From Diabrotica undecimpunctata (taxonomy: Eukaryota > Arthropoda > Insecta > Coleoptera > Chrysomelidae): DNA of 64,000 nt. The notes beneath the pieces were generated by a model, which worked only from the letters and a program-made list of their open reading frames with translations, was not told the origin of the DNA and searched no databases. The stretch spans positions 128,052,952 through 128,116,951 of the forward strand of contig NC_092806.1 of assembly GCF_040954645.1 (NCBI RefSeq). The letters are read 5' to 3'. The position numbers were made by a program, and so were the translations under genes. Shown piece by piece: positions 10,680 through 22,389 of the stretch; the stretch's first letter is position 1, and each line of letters starts with the position of its first letter.

Positions 10680-13065
10680 TCCTGAGACCTGACGTCCAAT
10701 TAAATGGACATTTACGTTTTATATATTTCTTTTTGGAAAGAACTAAATTTACAGCGCCGAGTCCCACGGTCCATCGTAGTGTATATACAAGTGACCCTGA
10801 CAACAGCGCGCCGTATTACTGTGACCACATTAAAACTTAGTTAACCTGTTAATCTCAAGTGACAAAAATGGCGGGCAGTTATAGAAAAACAATTGATGGT
10901 AAGTAGCTAATTTTATTAGATTATTAACCTAAATGTTGCTTAGTCTAATAACTTAGGATATTATAAATGCATTCATGTGATGTAGTTGTCTTATCAAACC
11001 ATTTTTAAATTGTTTTTTATCTAAAACGGGGATGTCCTTTTTTATGGACGTCAGGTCCTTAGGCATACATAAAATATTATATTAGACTTTTTTGTTTCAG
11101 CTGTGTTTGGTAATAAAAAATATTTAAGACCCGAAGTTGACATTGAAAGACTTCTTGAATGCCTGGAAAATTCAGATATAGACGTTTCAGATTCTGAAAA
11201 CTCTGATGACGGCTTTGATCCAAATGAAGAATCGTATCAGCCTCAGCAATCAGATTCGGCCCAACATACAGATGATGAACAAGATACAGAAATGCCACCC
11301 GAAGATGAATTAGATAACGTGCCACTCAGTGAACGAAAAAAACGGAGAACCGAAATACATGGAAAAAAATGGGTGTTTTGTCCCTCAGCATATAGACTTT
11401 ACTGGAATTGTCGATAAAGTCTACGAGAGGCAAAATTGGAAAGTTGAAAACTATGTCGGTATGTATTTTGATGATTCAGATTTTGAGAATATTTGGAATT
11501 GTACAAATATTAAATTTTTGCAAGAAAAAGGAAAACCTTTGAACGTTACTCTAACGGAGGTGAAAAAATTTTTTGGAATATCTATTCTAATGTCCTGTCT
11601 GAATTATTAGACAGGACAAATTAGAATGTTTTGGGCTAAGACAACAAAAGTCAACAGCATTGCACAAGCCATGACTAGTGATAGCTATTTTCAAATCAGG
11701 AGCAACTTAAAAGTAGTTATTGACGCTGATGTGCCTCAAGATCAAAGAAATGCTGACAAATTATTTAAGATCCGGCCTTTAGTTGACAGAATACGAAGAG
11801 GTTGCTTGACACTTCCAAGATACAATGAGGTTGCTGTGGACGAACAAATGATACCTTTTACGGGCGTGTGTAACATGAAACAATTTGTTCGAGGTAAACC
11901 TAACCCAGAAGGATTAAAAAATTTTGTCTGTGCCACTCCCAAAGGATTAATATTAGACTTCGATATTTATCAAGGGAAAAATACATTTCTGCAGAATGAT
12001 GATGATGTTAAGAAGTTAGGTGTTGGTCCATCCGCAGTTATTAAGTTATCTACAACGTTATTAGAAGGAACACATGTGTTCATCGATAGATATTTCACCA
12101 CCTTACCTTTACTTGAGTACATGTTAAACAAAAATATTTTTTTAAATGCTACAATAATGAGATCCAGAATACCCAAAGCAGTTCATGTAACATCGGATAA
12201 GGTGATAACTCGATTGGGTCGTGGTTCATCTGAGCAGGATGTAAGAGCTGATGGAAAAATTAACATAGTCCAATGGTATGATATGAAATCAGTTATGCTA
12301 GCGTCAACGTCATTGCAAATAGAACCTTCAGATGAATGTAAGCGGTGGTCAAAAAAGGACTCCCGATATATTGAGGTACCTAGACCAAACATTGTTAAAA
12401 AGTATAATGAATGCATGGGGGGAATAGATTTAATTGACAGGATGATAAGTTATTATAGAATGGGAGCTAGAAGTAAAAAGTGGACAGTCAAAACCATTTT
12501 TCACTTATTTGATCTTGCGATTGCCAATTCTTGGATTCTATACAGAGATGACCATAAGCAACTTGGTGATGCTAATAAAACCGTTATGAAGTTCCTGGAA
12601 TTTAAAATAGCTGTTTCCGAGTTGCTCCTTAAAGACAACATTTCTGAAAATTCTGATTTTGGGAACACTTCAACATTAGTAACTAGAAACAGTTCCAATC
12701 CTAGACCATCACTTCAAACTTCTACTAAGAGAAAGATACAACACATTCCTGCAATGGCATCCGAGTTAAAAAATTCTGTTAGATGCAAGCTTCCAGGTTG
12801 CAAGGGTAAAACAAAAGTTTATTGTGAATCATGTGACATATTTTTATGTTTAACGGGAAATAACAATTGCTTTAAACAGTTTCATTTATAATAATTTTGT
12901 ATTGATGCGATCCTGATGTCCTTTTGAATGGACATAATTTTTTTCATATTTAACAACAAAATAAAAATTTAGAAAAATTTACATGTGTTTTTATAATCAA
13001 CATCATACGAATTTTACTATTTAATCAAAAAAAAAACAAAAAGAATCAGCTCAGGTCTCAGGAGG
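10678..13065 (+). mobile_element. piggyBac-like element with complete ends, inserted in (TA)n
   Basis: The 15-bp ends are perfect inverted repeats: CCTCCTGAGACCTGA on the left and its complement TCAGGTCTCAGGAGG on the right. Element length is 2388 bp. The flanking bases are ATAT on both sides inside TA arrays, not the TTAA that piggyBac transposases normally duplicate. Three short palindromes of the form GTCC-spacer-GGAC lie inside: next to the left end (10688-10714), in the transposase intron (11031-11055, inverted), and 20 bp after the stop codon (12912-12939). Transposase coding is present but broken (see next entry). Confidence 0.85.
10868..12891 (+). pseudogene. piggyBac transposase, two exons, frameshifted
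   Basis: It would cut and paste the surrounding element. Exon 1 starts at ATG 10868 (MAGSYRKTID) and ends at a GTAAGT donor at 10899. Exon 2 starts at 11101 after TTTGTTTCAG, and the phase fits. An acidic N-terminal region follows, then the catalytic region with the three family aspartates: DEQMIPF (D at 11839), IDRYFTT (D at 12085) and GGIDLIDRM (D at 12427). The C-terminus is Cys-rich (CKLPGC, then CESCDIFLC). A frameshift at about 11340 and an in-frame TAG at 11608 interrupt the catalytic domain's start. The rest (11626-12891) is open for 421 codons, so the inactivation looks recent. Confidence 0.9.
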
Positions 13066-13247
<182 letters not shown>

Positions 13248-13290
13248 ATGTTCCAGCCTCTAATTTTTTTCTCTTGTATTTCAGATTTCA

Positions 13291-14667
13291 GTGATGGATC
13301 CTTATTTGAAAGAAATTCAAAAATTACAACAGCTCTATGATGAAGTAGAAAAAGAAAATATTGATTTGGAAAGCGAGTCAGAATCAGACGGATGTAAAGA
13401 AAGTGACCACAACACAGACACAGAAGAAGAATGGGAGGAAGGACTAAAGGAGGAACCTGCAACTTCAAAATATCTTGAAACAAATACGGAAAACCGGCGG
13501 CTATTTTATTATGCAAAAGATGGGGTATCCTGTAGAAAACATGCGCCCCTAAAAAATGTTCGGACGAAAAGTTCTAATTTAATTTCATACTTTTAAGGAT
13601 CAAAAGGAAATGCTCGTCAAGCAGTTGATCCTTTCTAGTGTTGGAAATGTTTTTTTTAAACATATTTATTTCTAAACTAAGAAACAATTATGCAGATCCG
13701 AATAAAGCCAAACCTACAGATACTGTGGAAATAAGTGGAAATAAAGGCGATAATTGGTCTATTATACCTAGCTAGGGCTTTCAAAGCAAGCCGCCGAAAT
13801 TTTGAAGAATTTTGTCTACTGATGGAACAGGCGAAGAGGTGTTTCGAGCTACTATGGCTAATAAGCGATTTGTATTCTTGCTATGTTCCTTGCGTTTTGA
13901 TAACGTAAATTCGAGTGAAAAAAGAAGAACCATAGACAAACTTGCACCAATAAGAAACGTTTTTGACCAACTGAATGAGAAATACAAACTTAATTACGTT
14001 CCTGGATCTTATTTAACATTTCAAAGGAGATTCCAAAGGATCTTCTTGATCCCAGCTGACCACAGTACTCGTGTATGTTTGCATTTTACAAATCCATTAC
14101 TTTGGTGTCGTATATCCCAACGAAAAAAAAAAAGCCCTGACGCGGATATCATCTTTTCCCTATGATGACTCGATTGATGAAAATTCTGGAGATGCCTGTA
14201 AGCCCAATGTTATTAATTTTTATAACATTACAAAATCGGGTGTTGACTCAGTCGATCAGAAATGTGCGGCTTATATCGTAGGCAGAAACAACCGAAGATG
14301 GCCAATAGTCATTTTTTATAATTTACTCAACATTGCAGGCATAAACTCTCACGTCTTACATAAATGTAATGCATATGAAAACGACCTAATTGCGGAACGA
14401 AGATTGCTTCCGAAGTCAACTGGCTTAGCCTTGATAAGAGGTAACATGCTAACCAGAGCAAGAGACCCTCATTTATAAAAGAATATCAGAAATATCGCCC
14501 AAAAATTAAGCGGAGTACATGCAGATCCAGCGCCTCTGCGTCCAAATACACGAGGTCGTTGCGCCTATTGTCCAAATCGTAAAACAAGATATTTTTGTGT
14601 CAAATGCCACAAATGGCTATATTTAGAGCATGTTAAACCGATTTGCGAAGACTGCAATAAAAATTGA
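13291..14667 (+). pseudogene. second piggyBac transposase remnant (PGBD4-like)
   Basis: A possible acceptor TTGTATTTCAG precedes ATG 13291 ([20 protein letters not shown]), followed by an acidic N-terminal region. After a gap the reading resumes at 13812 with the domain around VFRATMANKRFVFLLCSLRF and EKRRTIDKLAPIRNVFDQLN. It resumes again at 14080 (GVVYPNEKKKA) through the third-aspartate motif SGVDSVDQK (near 14245) to a Cys-rich end (GRCAYCPNRKTRYFCVKC) and TAA at 14665. The segment with the first two catalytic aspartates is deleted, and several frameshifts are present. No left end is visible, because the TA array begins just upstream. Unlike the neighbour at 10868, which it does not closely resemble, no intact end repeats were found. 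Confidence 0.8.
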
Positions 14668-14794
14668 AATTAGGGTTAGAATTTTGTTTATTAAATGAAA
14701 GCGAAATACATTTTTGTTAATTTTTTTTTGCATTTTCTTAAAGATGTTGTTTGTTTTATCCTTGGGTTTAAAATGGTTAAGATGTATTAAAAAT

Positions 14795-15035
14795 GAAATG
14801 AGGTAAGCAAAACAGACTCAACAGATGAGAGGAACGAGGAACCACCAACGATTTTTGAAGTTAAAGAAGCAGTTTTTAAAACTTCTTAGTCTTCGATCAT
14901 CCATTCTTTAACATAGGCATCTCTCAGCTCCTTCTATCGACCTCTATCCTGAGTAACATACTTAAAAATTGGTCCGTCTATTTTTTTTATGTCGTCTACC
15001 CATCTCATCTGAGGTTTTCACCTTGGTCGTCTACC
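14795..15035. mobile_element. two abutting LINE scraps, head to head
   Basis: Plus strand 14800-14880 encodes KTDSTDERNEEPPTIFEVK, the RT linker also seen in LINE-A at 51860. Immediately after, minus strand 15035-14885 encodes a LINE C-terminus (MRWVDDIKKIDGP, then YVKEW). The junction is the same kind as at 51924, where a minus-strand LINE entered a plus-strand one at the same linker, so the arrangement may descend from an insertion near that point. Confidence 0.6.
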
Positions 15036-16060
15036 TTTGTAAGGTCTTCAATGTTGTATTGTGGCGTTCCAATAATGTTGTATTGTGGGTTTTTTTTATC
15101 TAGCAGTGTGACCTGCCAAGCTCCATTTGAGTATGACAATTTTTGTTGTGACCGAAATATTCTAGACTCTAGACCATACACAAGAAAGAAGATATCTTTG
15201 AATGCTGTTACTGCAGAGAGGAATTCATTTTTTAAGTAAGTAAGTTTGTTTTGCAAGTATTAGTTTATACTCTAAACATAATTATAGATTTTTATTTTCT
15301 TGTATAATTAAGAACAATTTTTAAATTCTAATTTTAATAAATAATTGTCTTCATTTATCAAAGTATTTTGTACAAATTATATAATGAGAATCTTGAATGC
15401 ATAGAATTTTACACGGTACATGTATAACCAGGCTATCCTTATTATTTATCTGTAAACAACTTTAGATATACATTTAACACTTCGTAATAACGTGCATAAT
15501 TTAATTAACTTACAATTTTCTCAGTATTTACATCTAGATCGATTAGATACGAACTAGAACAATTTTATGAATCATCCTAGTTCCCGTTACACTTGAACTG
15601 AATTGAAATCATTACCGTGCAAATTTAATATCCAATCTTTCATATTACTTAACTCATTTAAAATTCTATTGTGATATTAACATCTTTCACGAAACAACAA
15701 TTATGCTAATGTGTTTGGAATCGGTCTACCGTAAATTTAAGAAAAACACCGCTTAGTAAAAGTCAGTAAAACATGCTAAACAGAGGAAGATTAATGTAAT
15801 TCATAAGGTACTTTAATAGAATTTATATTTTTATGTATGTACCAAAAATATAGTTAATCTATTTTTAATTAGGATTTATATACTTTTGTGTAAGTATAAT
15901 ACGATTTTTATTAACTGATTAAATAGTTTTTTAATATCGTTTCGTTAAGGTACGGCTTTCTCTAAAACTCTACAAAAACTAAAAATTAAACTATGTTTTT
16001 ATATGTAGTAAATAATTGTTGAATTAAAAAAGGCAATACATCTAAAACATTAAAAAAAAA
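15036..16060. other. AT-rich stretch, nothing recognised
   Basis: No coding, RNA or repeat structure was identified. Confidence 0.35.
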
Positions 16061-17445
16061 CAGATGTTATACTTCTATACATGCGTTCGCCGTTACAAAT
16101 TTTTATGGGAGTCAATCTGCACAATCATCACATATGTAATACTATAGGTAAGAGAGAGCAGAAAGAGAAACATAATTAGGTATATAGGTATATGGTGCAT
16201 AGTTTGCTGTATATAAACAACATTTGACTTGTAATAGGAGGATTTCATCAAAATATAATAATATTTTGATGAAAATATTTTTATTTTCATATATGTATAA
16301 AAGGAGATGAATGCAAAAAAAAATTTTTACACATACTTTCCAGTAAAATTCATTGTTTATTTTGTTATTAATACAAAAATACAATACAATACACTGCAAC
16401 ATAATTCAATATAATAATACAATACAAATTAAAGTCATAAGTATTTAAAAATGACAATATACATAACTTACTTACGCATATGTTTAATATACGCATATAA
16501 CTTCAAAAACTGAGCAATGAATCTCTGTTGTAAAATTTTTATTCTAAACTCCATTAAAAATTTGTAAAATCGTTATTTTTATATCGATAAACAAAAGTAT
16601 CATTTTTAATCCTACCCTATTATCGAATTTTTCGTTTCCAACAATATTTTTTTTAAAAATGATTTTTTTTTTGGAGCGGGTTAGAGTATTTTTTATATAC
16701 ACCTGTTTGTAAAAATTTGCTCAAAATACATTTTATTGTTTTAAACACAGTAATTAATATTTTTTAACAAAAAAAAAACAAAAAATTGCCTCACCGTGAC
16801 ATGTTAGCACATTGCCCTGACCAGAATTCGAACCTGGGTTACCACGGCCACAACGTGGGACCCGAACAACTAGTCCACTAGACGATCACGGCTAATTAGG
16901 CGATGTGTATTACGATTATAGTTCGAATATTTTAAAAGTCTAACCTAAGATTCCATTAAAACAAATTTAGGTCAGTTGTTTACAAAAGAAACAATGTACT
17001 TAATATTAATTTAATATACCATTTTATATAAATAAGTACGCTAATAATTAAAAATAAAGTAATCAATCAGTGGAAATAATAACAAATAAATGTTTCCGAT
17101 TCTAAAAATGCTAAGATATTAAATAAATAATATTTATCAGTATTTAAAAATGACAATAGGTATACATAACTTACTTACGCATATGTTTAATTTACCATGA
17201 TAACAATATTAATAAAAAAATATTGTTTGGTGATACAACTGTCAATTTATCTGACATTGATAAATACAATATTTAATTGTTGTTTGTTGTGTATATAAGT
17301 ACACATTTGAACTTTCTTGAGATATTTACAAGTTTTAATTTATAATTTAACATGCCTAACGAGGCTTGTTACTCCCGTGCAAATTTCCGATTCACTCCCG
17401 TGCAAATTTAAAAAGTCGAACGCGCGTCTAGAAGTATACCTTCAA
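16060..17445. mobile_element. long-inverted-repeat element, copy 1 (related to 61855-62460)
   Basis: 16065-16170 begins with TATACTTCTATACATGCG and contains GGGAGTCAATCTGCACAATC and a CATATGTAAT block. The complement of 17390-17440 gives a related arm (TATACTTCTAGACGCGCG, with GGGAGTGAATC). Nearly the same arm and interior occur at 61855-62110. No transposase was recognised, so this looks like a non-autonomous element. The segment 17680-17770 after the right arm also matches 62120-62230. Confidence 0.5.
16813..16892 (-). tRNA. tRNA-His(GTG)-like sequence, probable pseudogene
   Basis: Read on the minus strand: GCCGTGATCGTCTAGTGG at the 5' end, anticodon arm CCACG-TTGTGGC-CGTGG with anticodon GTG, T-arm sequence GGTTCGAATTC, and 3' end TCAGGGCA. 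These match insect tRNA-His closely. It is 80 nt instead of about 72 because the D-arm carries roughly 8 extra bases (ACTAGTTGTTCGGG region), which spoil the normal D stem. The acceptor stem has one mismatch (G opposite G). A T-rich run follows downstream on the minus strand. A tRNA-derived SINE head is an alternative. Confidence 0.65.
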
Positions 17446-17770
17446 AAACCAACAACTTGGATTATGTTGTAAATTTTCATTTTATTTTAAAATTTAGCAT
17501 TTTTGCGTATATTACATATATTTAATAAAATTACCGTGGGGTTTTTAAATATTTCAAAAATAAAAAAGGAAATTATTATTGCGATTCGAACTCACAAACA
17601 CCAGCGTATGAAACAAACACGTAAAATATTTGCCAATTGGACATGACACAAACCTATTTCAAAGTTGACAGTTCTCGGTCATACAGTGATTTATTGAGAT
17701 TATTATTTTGAAATACAAAAGTCTAAAATAATTATGAACATTTCAAAACATATCACATAAATAATAATAT

Positions 17771-17777
<7 letters not shown>

Positions 17778-17865
<88 letters not shown>
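17778..17865. repeat. (TA)n array
   Basis: About 44 TA dinucleotides, the left member of a pair that brackets the hairpin at 17895-17978. Confidence 0.95.
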
Positions 17866-17894
17866 GTGATTATTTCGACCAAAAAACAATTTAT

Positions 17895-18101
<207 letters not shown>

Positions 18102-18593
18102 GTTTTTCCTTAATACTAGAAGCGTGTCCGTTTTAATTTTGACTCATTTTAAAATTCATCTCTGTACAGTAAATATTCTATACTTGTTATAGCCTTAAAA
18201 TTTTATGACGTTTTGTGAATTATCGGGTACATTACATACTCAAAACTATATGTCTACTGTAATAACTAATTTTTTGTTTTCTTTTACGAAAGTTCCTTAA
18301 AGCGCGGATGGGTCATCCTAGCCCCAACTATGTATATTAGTATAATATATTTACAATTGATACATACTAATATATATTGGAGTTTAGGGTATTACTACCT
18401 ATAAAACTAATGGCAATATAATGTCAAAATACATAATACCGTCTGAATGGAGTGGATACCATACGTCATGCGTCATACTTACATTCGCCAGATCGTCCAT
18501 TGTGACCATCGAGTCGTTCAGTCGAGTTCGAACTAGAGAAGTGCTAGTACGTTTTTTTTAACTTTTATTAAGTACAGATAAAGTATCGTGACT

Positions 18594-20420
18594 ATGAATA
18601 ATCGGCTCTTGACTCATCAACAACTTGGTGATGCACTGAATTAGATCAAGGCGAAGAATTATATTCTTCTTATGATGAAGAGTGGAAAGAGCCAGTCCAA
18701 GTTGATTCTACGTCCGATGACGACACGGAACTAACAGTGCCTCAGTCTGAAGGTATCGTTGTTGAACGTATTTTATACGTTCTTATCTTCTAAGATAATA
18801 CTATTCCGTACTTTTATATATTTTGTCGTTCTGAGACAGAATGTATATTTTCCTGTTGACTCAGAAATTATAGCTCCTTATGGTACACTTTGGAAGATGA
18901 AGCATTGTGTAATGCATCTGCTGGTAGAAGAACACATTAAACGTGCTCAAAGATGTTTCCGGGCCTACACTATATGCTAAACGCCGTGTCGATGAAACAT
19001 ATAATAGTGTTTGGCAATTTCTTATTGACGATAAAATTTTAAAACCACTCACTGTACTATTCAAGAAGCACGTCGAGTTCACTCAAACTCTTGTTCTCTA
19101 ACAATAGAAGAGTTAGATTCAGTTATAACCGTAATATACGTAGCAGGATTAAGCAAGCCAGAACACCATTTACTAATATGAGAACCTTGCTAAGCAACAG
19201 CAGCCTTAACTTAACGCATCGATATCGCTTTGTAAAATATTACATCTACTCCATGCTGCTATATGGTGTAGAAACCTGGACCATAAAGGCCAATGTGATG
19301 AACCGATTGGAGATCTTTGAAATGTGAGTATTTAGAAGACTACTTAAAATTCCCTGGACAGATCACACAACAAATGTCGAAGTATTAAATCGAATGGGCA
19401 GAGAACGAGAATTGGTGCCAATAATAAAAAGAAGAAAAACTGCTTGGCTGTGTCATGTATTTCGAAATTCGAAGTACCAGTTCTTAAAGCTTATTATGGA
19501 AGGGAAGGTAGAAAGAAAATGTTGCATCGAAAGAAAGAAATACTCATGGCTTAAAAACATATTAGACAAAGCTCGATGTCCATACACTCTTTAGAGCCAC
19601 ACAAGACCGAGAGGAGTCTGCCAGAATTGTCGCCAACATCCACTAATTGGATAGGGCACTATAAAAAGAAGAAGATAGAAGTAATATATGTACGAGGAGC
19701 CAAGAGTGCTAAAGGTATATATTTGGATGCGCTATGATCCGAGAAGTGGGGCAATGTTTTTGTAAAAGCGGCAATGTCACGTGACAAATTTTGAGAAATA
19801 ACAAAATATTTAAGACTTGATGTAAGGTCTTCACGATCGAAGAGACCAAAAGACGACAAGTTTGCATTAATGTCGAAAATTTGGTACAATTTTAGTGCAA
19901 ATTCACAGAGCAGCTACGTTCCAGGACCATATATCACTGTCGACGAGCAACTGTTTCCATCGAAATGTAGGTCTAGGTTTACTAAGTTTATTGCCTCAAA
20001 ACCCGATAAATATGGTAAAAATTTTTGATGGCTGTGGACAAAGACACAAACTACATTGTCAATCGTATTTAGGGAAAGACTAAGCGAGACCAAATAACGA
20101 GCGCCTCGGTGAATATGTGGTAAAAAAGTTGATGCAACCATATTTAAAAAAAGGAAGAAATGTTACGTGTGACAATTTCTTCACGTCACTCTCACTGGCT
20201 AAATTCATGAAAGCGAATAGTACTAGTCTTCTTGGTACTATGAATAAAGCTTGACGTGAAATCCCGGCTTGTGTGAAGTACGCGAAAGAAAATTTGTACA
20301 GTACAATACTTCTAAAAACAGGTGATATCTTATTGACTGTTTATCAGACCAAAAGCATACTAGGCGTGTAAAAAAACAGTCTGTAAAAAATGCACTTCCA
20401 GGCAATATTTTGTATGTTGT
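18594..20420 (+). pseudogene. piggyBac transposase remnant split by a LINE
   Basis: It begins at ATG 18594 (MNNRLLTHQQLGDALN then stop), with an acidic region (DSTSDDDTELTVPQSEG) in another frame. The domain SGPTLYAKRRVDETYNSVWQ is near 18960-19020, and SLTIEELDSVI with VIYV is near 19105-19140. After the LINE at 19143-19680 it resumes as VIYVRGAKSAKGIYL, then YITVDEQLFPSKCRSRF with the first catalytic Asp (about 19940), then NVTCDNFFTSLSLAKFM with the second Asp (about 20170), and ends soon after YSTILLKTGD. The third Asp region and the Cys-rich tail are deleted, and several stops and frameshifts are present. It resembles the looper/PGBD4 branch. Confidence 0.85.
19143..19680 (+). mobile_element. 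5'-truncated LINE nested in piggyBac, with 12-bp TSD
   Basis: Flanked by GTAATATACGTA (19131-19142) and GTAATATATGTA (19681-19692), a 12-bp duplication with one later change that repeats the transposase codons for VIYV. Inside is a LINE C-terminus only: RIKQARTPFTNMRTLL, YSMLLYGVETWTI, then HVFRNSKYQFLKLIMEGKVE. It ends in a GCACTATAAAAAGAAGAAG-type 3' end. It belongs to the same broad family as the fragments with HIMRNSERY. Confidence 0.85.
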
Positions 20421-20477
20421 ATGTAGGTAAGAGCACTATCTAGTAATGTTTTATATTAGTTTTTTACATCGTTTCTT

Positions 20478-22137
20478 TCGTTAGTAAAGCACACATACAC
20501 ACCATAAAACTAAGACAATGGAAAGATTACTAAGAAAGCTTGCTGACAGAGACAAGACAAGAATACCTAGCGAACTCCCCAACACAGTCAGTACATATAC
20601 AAGGAGAGGAAGTGAGGGTAGACATCGAAACAGTAAGGAAGGCTGTAATGACCCTAAAGAATGGTAAATCCGCTGGACCTGAGGGAATCTATGCTGAAAT
20701 GCTTAAGAATGGAACTCATAAACTATTTGAAATATTAACTTATGTGATCAATCAGTGTCTAAATGGACACCCAGTACCCAGAACAATGGAGAACGGCATA
20801 CATGTCCTCAATACACAAAAAGGGGGACAAAAGGAATTGTAATAATTATAGAGGCATATCGGTAACCAGCACCCTGAGCAGACTGTATGGACGAAGTTTG
20901 AGAAATATAATCGAGGAAGAATATAAGCACAATGAAGAGGAAGAACAAAGCGGGTTCCGTGCAGGAAGATCGTGCACCAATAACGTATTTTGTCTTAAAC
21001 AAATAATAGAAAAAAGATCGGCTAAGAATCTAGAAACTCATATTACTTTTGTAGACCTGCAAAAAGCATATGACAACATCCCCTTAACAAAACTGTGGAC
21101 AACGTTGAAAAGATCTAACATCAACCACACATTGATAAATGCTGTACAAGAACTATATAGAGACTCTAAGGCACAGATAAAAACAGGAAAATATCTAACG
21201 GAAGAATTCCTGGTTACAAAAGGCTTGCGACAGGGATGCTGTATCTCACCAACCTTATTTAAGATATATGTTGCAGCGGCATTGGAAAGATGGAAAAGAA
21301 AGGTACATAGGATGGGTATAGAGCTTAGCAATGAATGTATATATACACTCCAGTTTGCTGATGACCAGGTAGTGCTAGCGACCGACAGGAAAGACATGCA
21401 GTACATGTTAAGAAAACTGATAGAAGAATATAACGACTGGGGGATAAATGTCAATACAACAAAAACCAAATATCTTTGTATTGGAAACGAGTCAGATAAC
21501 ATAGACCTCGAAAACGGACAACATATTTCCTGCTGTCAGAGCTATGACTACTTGGGTGTTGCCTTTGACAATACAGGAACTGATACACGGGAAATAGAAA
21601 AACGAATCACTCAAGCAAAGAAAGTCTTAGGATGTCTCAATGGTATACTGTGGAGTAAGGAGATAACGAAATGAAGGAAATTTAATATATATGAGACCAT
21701 GATTAAAACTACTGTTCTTTATGGCGCTGAAACATGGAGAATTAGTATTAGTGAAAAGAACAAAAAGCGAATAGAAGCAGTAGAGATGGATGCAATGAGA
21801 AGATCTTTAGGTATTTCCAGACGAGACCGAATCAGAAATGATGTAATAAAACAATGTATGGGAATAGAAGGAAATATAACTCAAGATATAGAGAAGAAAC
21901 AATTAAGGTGGTATGGGCATGTTCAACGGATGCCAGCATCAAGACTCCCCAAAAAAGTAATAGAATGGCAAGCGATAGGTCGACGGAAAAGAGGAAGACC
22001 CAGATTAGAATGGCAACACGGCGTAAACAAGTCCATGAGCGAAAGAAATTTAACAACAAACGACTGCGAAGATAGGAAGAGATGGTGTTTAGGTATCGGA
22101 CAACGTTGAAAGACTTTCTAAACCGATGTATATATAT
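20478..22137 (+). mobile_element. 5'-truncated LINE nested in piggyBac, with perfect 12-bp TSD
   Basis: The target duplication ACATCGTTTCTT is exact at 20466-20477 and 22138-22149. The element is 1.66 kb and covers RT to the C-terminus: TLKNGKSAGPEGIYAEML, CNNYRGISVTS, FVDLQKAYDNI (motif A), GLRQGCCISP (motif B), LQFADDQVVLA (motif C), YGAETWRI, and RRKRGRPRLEWQHGV. The frame is interrupted by a frameshift at about 20800 and a stop at 21672. The 3' tail after the stop is short and TA-rich (GATGTATATATAT), not poly(A). The perfect duplication suggests it is younger than the piggyBac host. Confidence 0.9.
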
Positions 22138-22389
22138 ACATCGTTTCTTACCATTATTTATTATAAAATAAATATATATGATATTTTGTTTAAAGTTTTC
22201 GTTTACATTTTCCATATAGATCGTATGGGTCAAAAATGATACGTCCGCGGTAATAGGAGTGGTAGAAATGTCCGCGCTTCTAGTGTTAAACCATATCTAA
22301 AATAGTTACTTTGAAGTTTGTAACCAAAACATTTAAACTATATACAATTTATTTGTTTCAGGTGCACCTAGGAAGTTACTATTTGAAAT

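Larger units (their letters stand above)
18114..22285 (+). mobile_element. piggyBac-like element carrying two nested LINEs
   Basis: TTAA target duplications lie at 18110-18113 and 22286-22289. The ends are inverted repeats: TACTAGAAGCGTGTCC on the left, and on the right the complement of a sequence reading CACTAGAAGCGCGGAC. An extra AAGCGCGGATGG copy sits near 18300. Removing the LINEs at 19143-19680 and 20478-22137 leaves about 2 kb, a normal size for this family. The transposase inside is degraded. The right end lies about 100 bp upstream of the GR1 start codon, so the element may have displaced that gene's upstream region. Confidence 0.85.

Noticed and set aside
17570..17640. Possible second tRNA-like box B (GAGTTCGAATCGC on the minus strand)
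   Set aside because: Only the box-B-like motif was found; no anticodon arm or acceptor stem could be drawn.
21038..21502. 154-codon minus-strand frame
   Set aside because: Antisense shadow of the LINE RT at 20478-22137.
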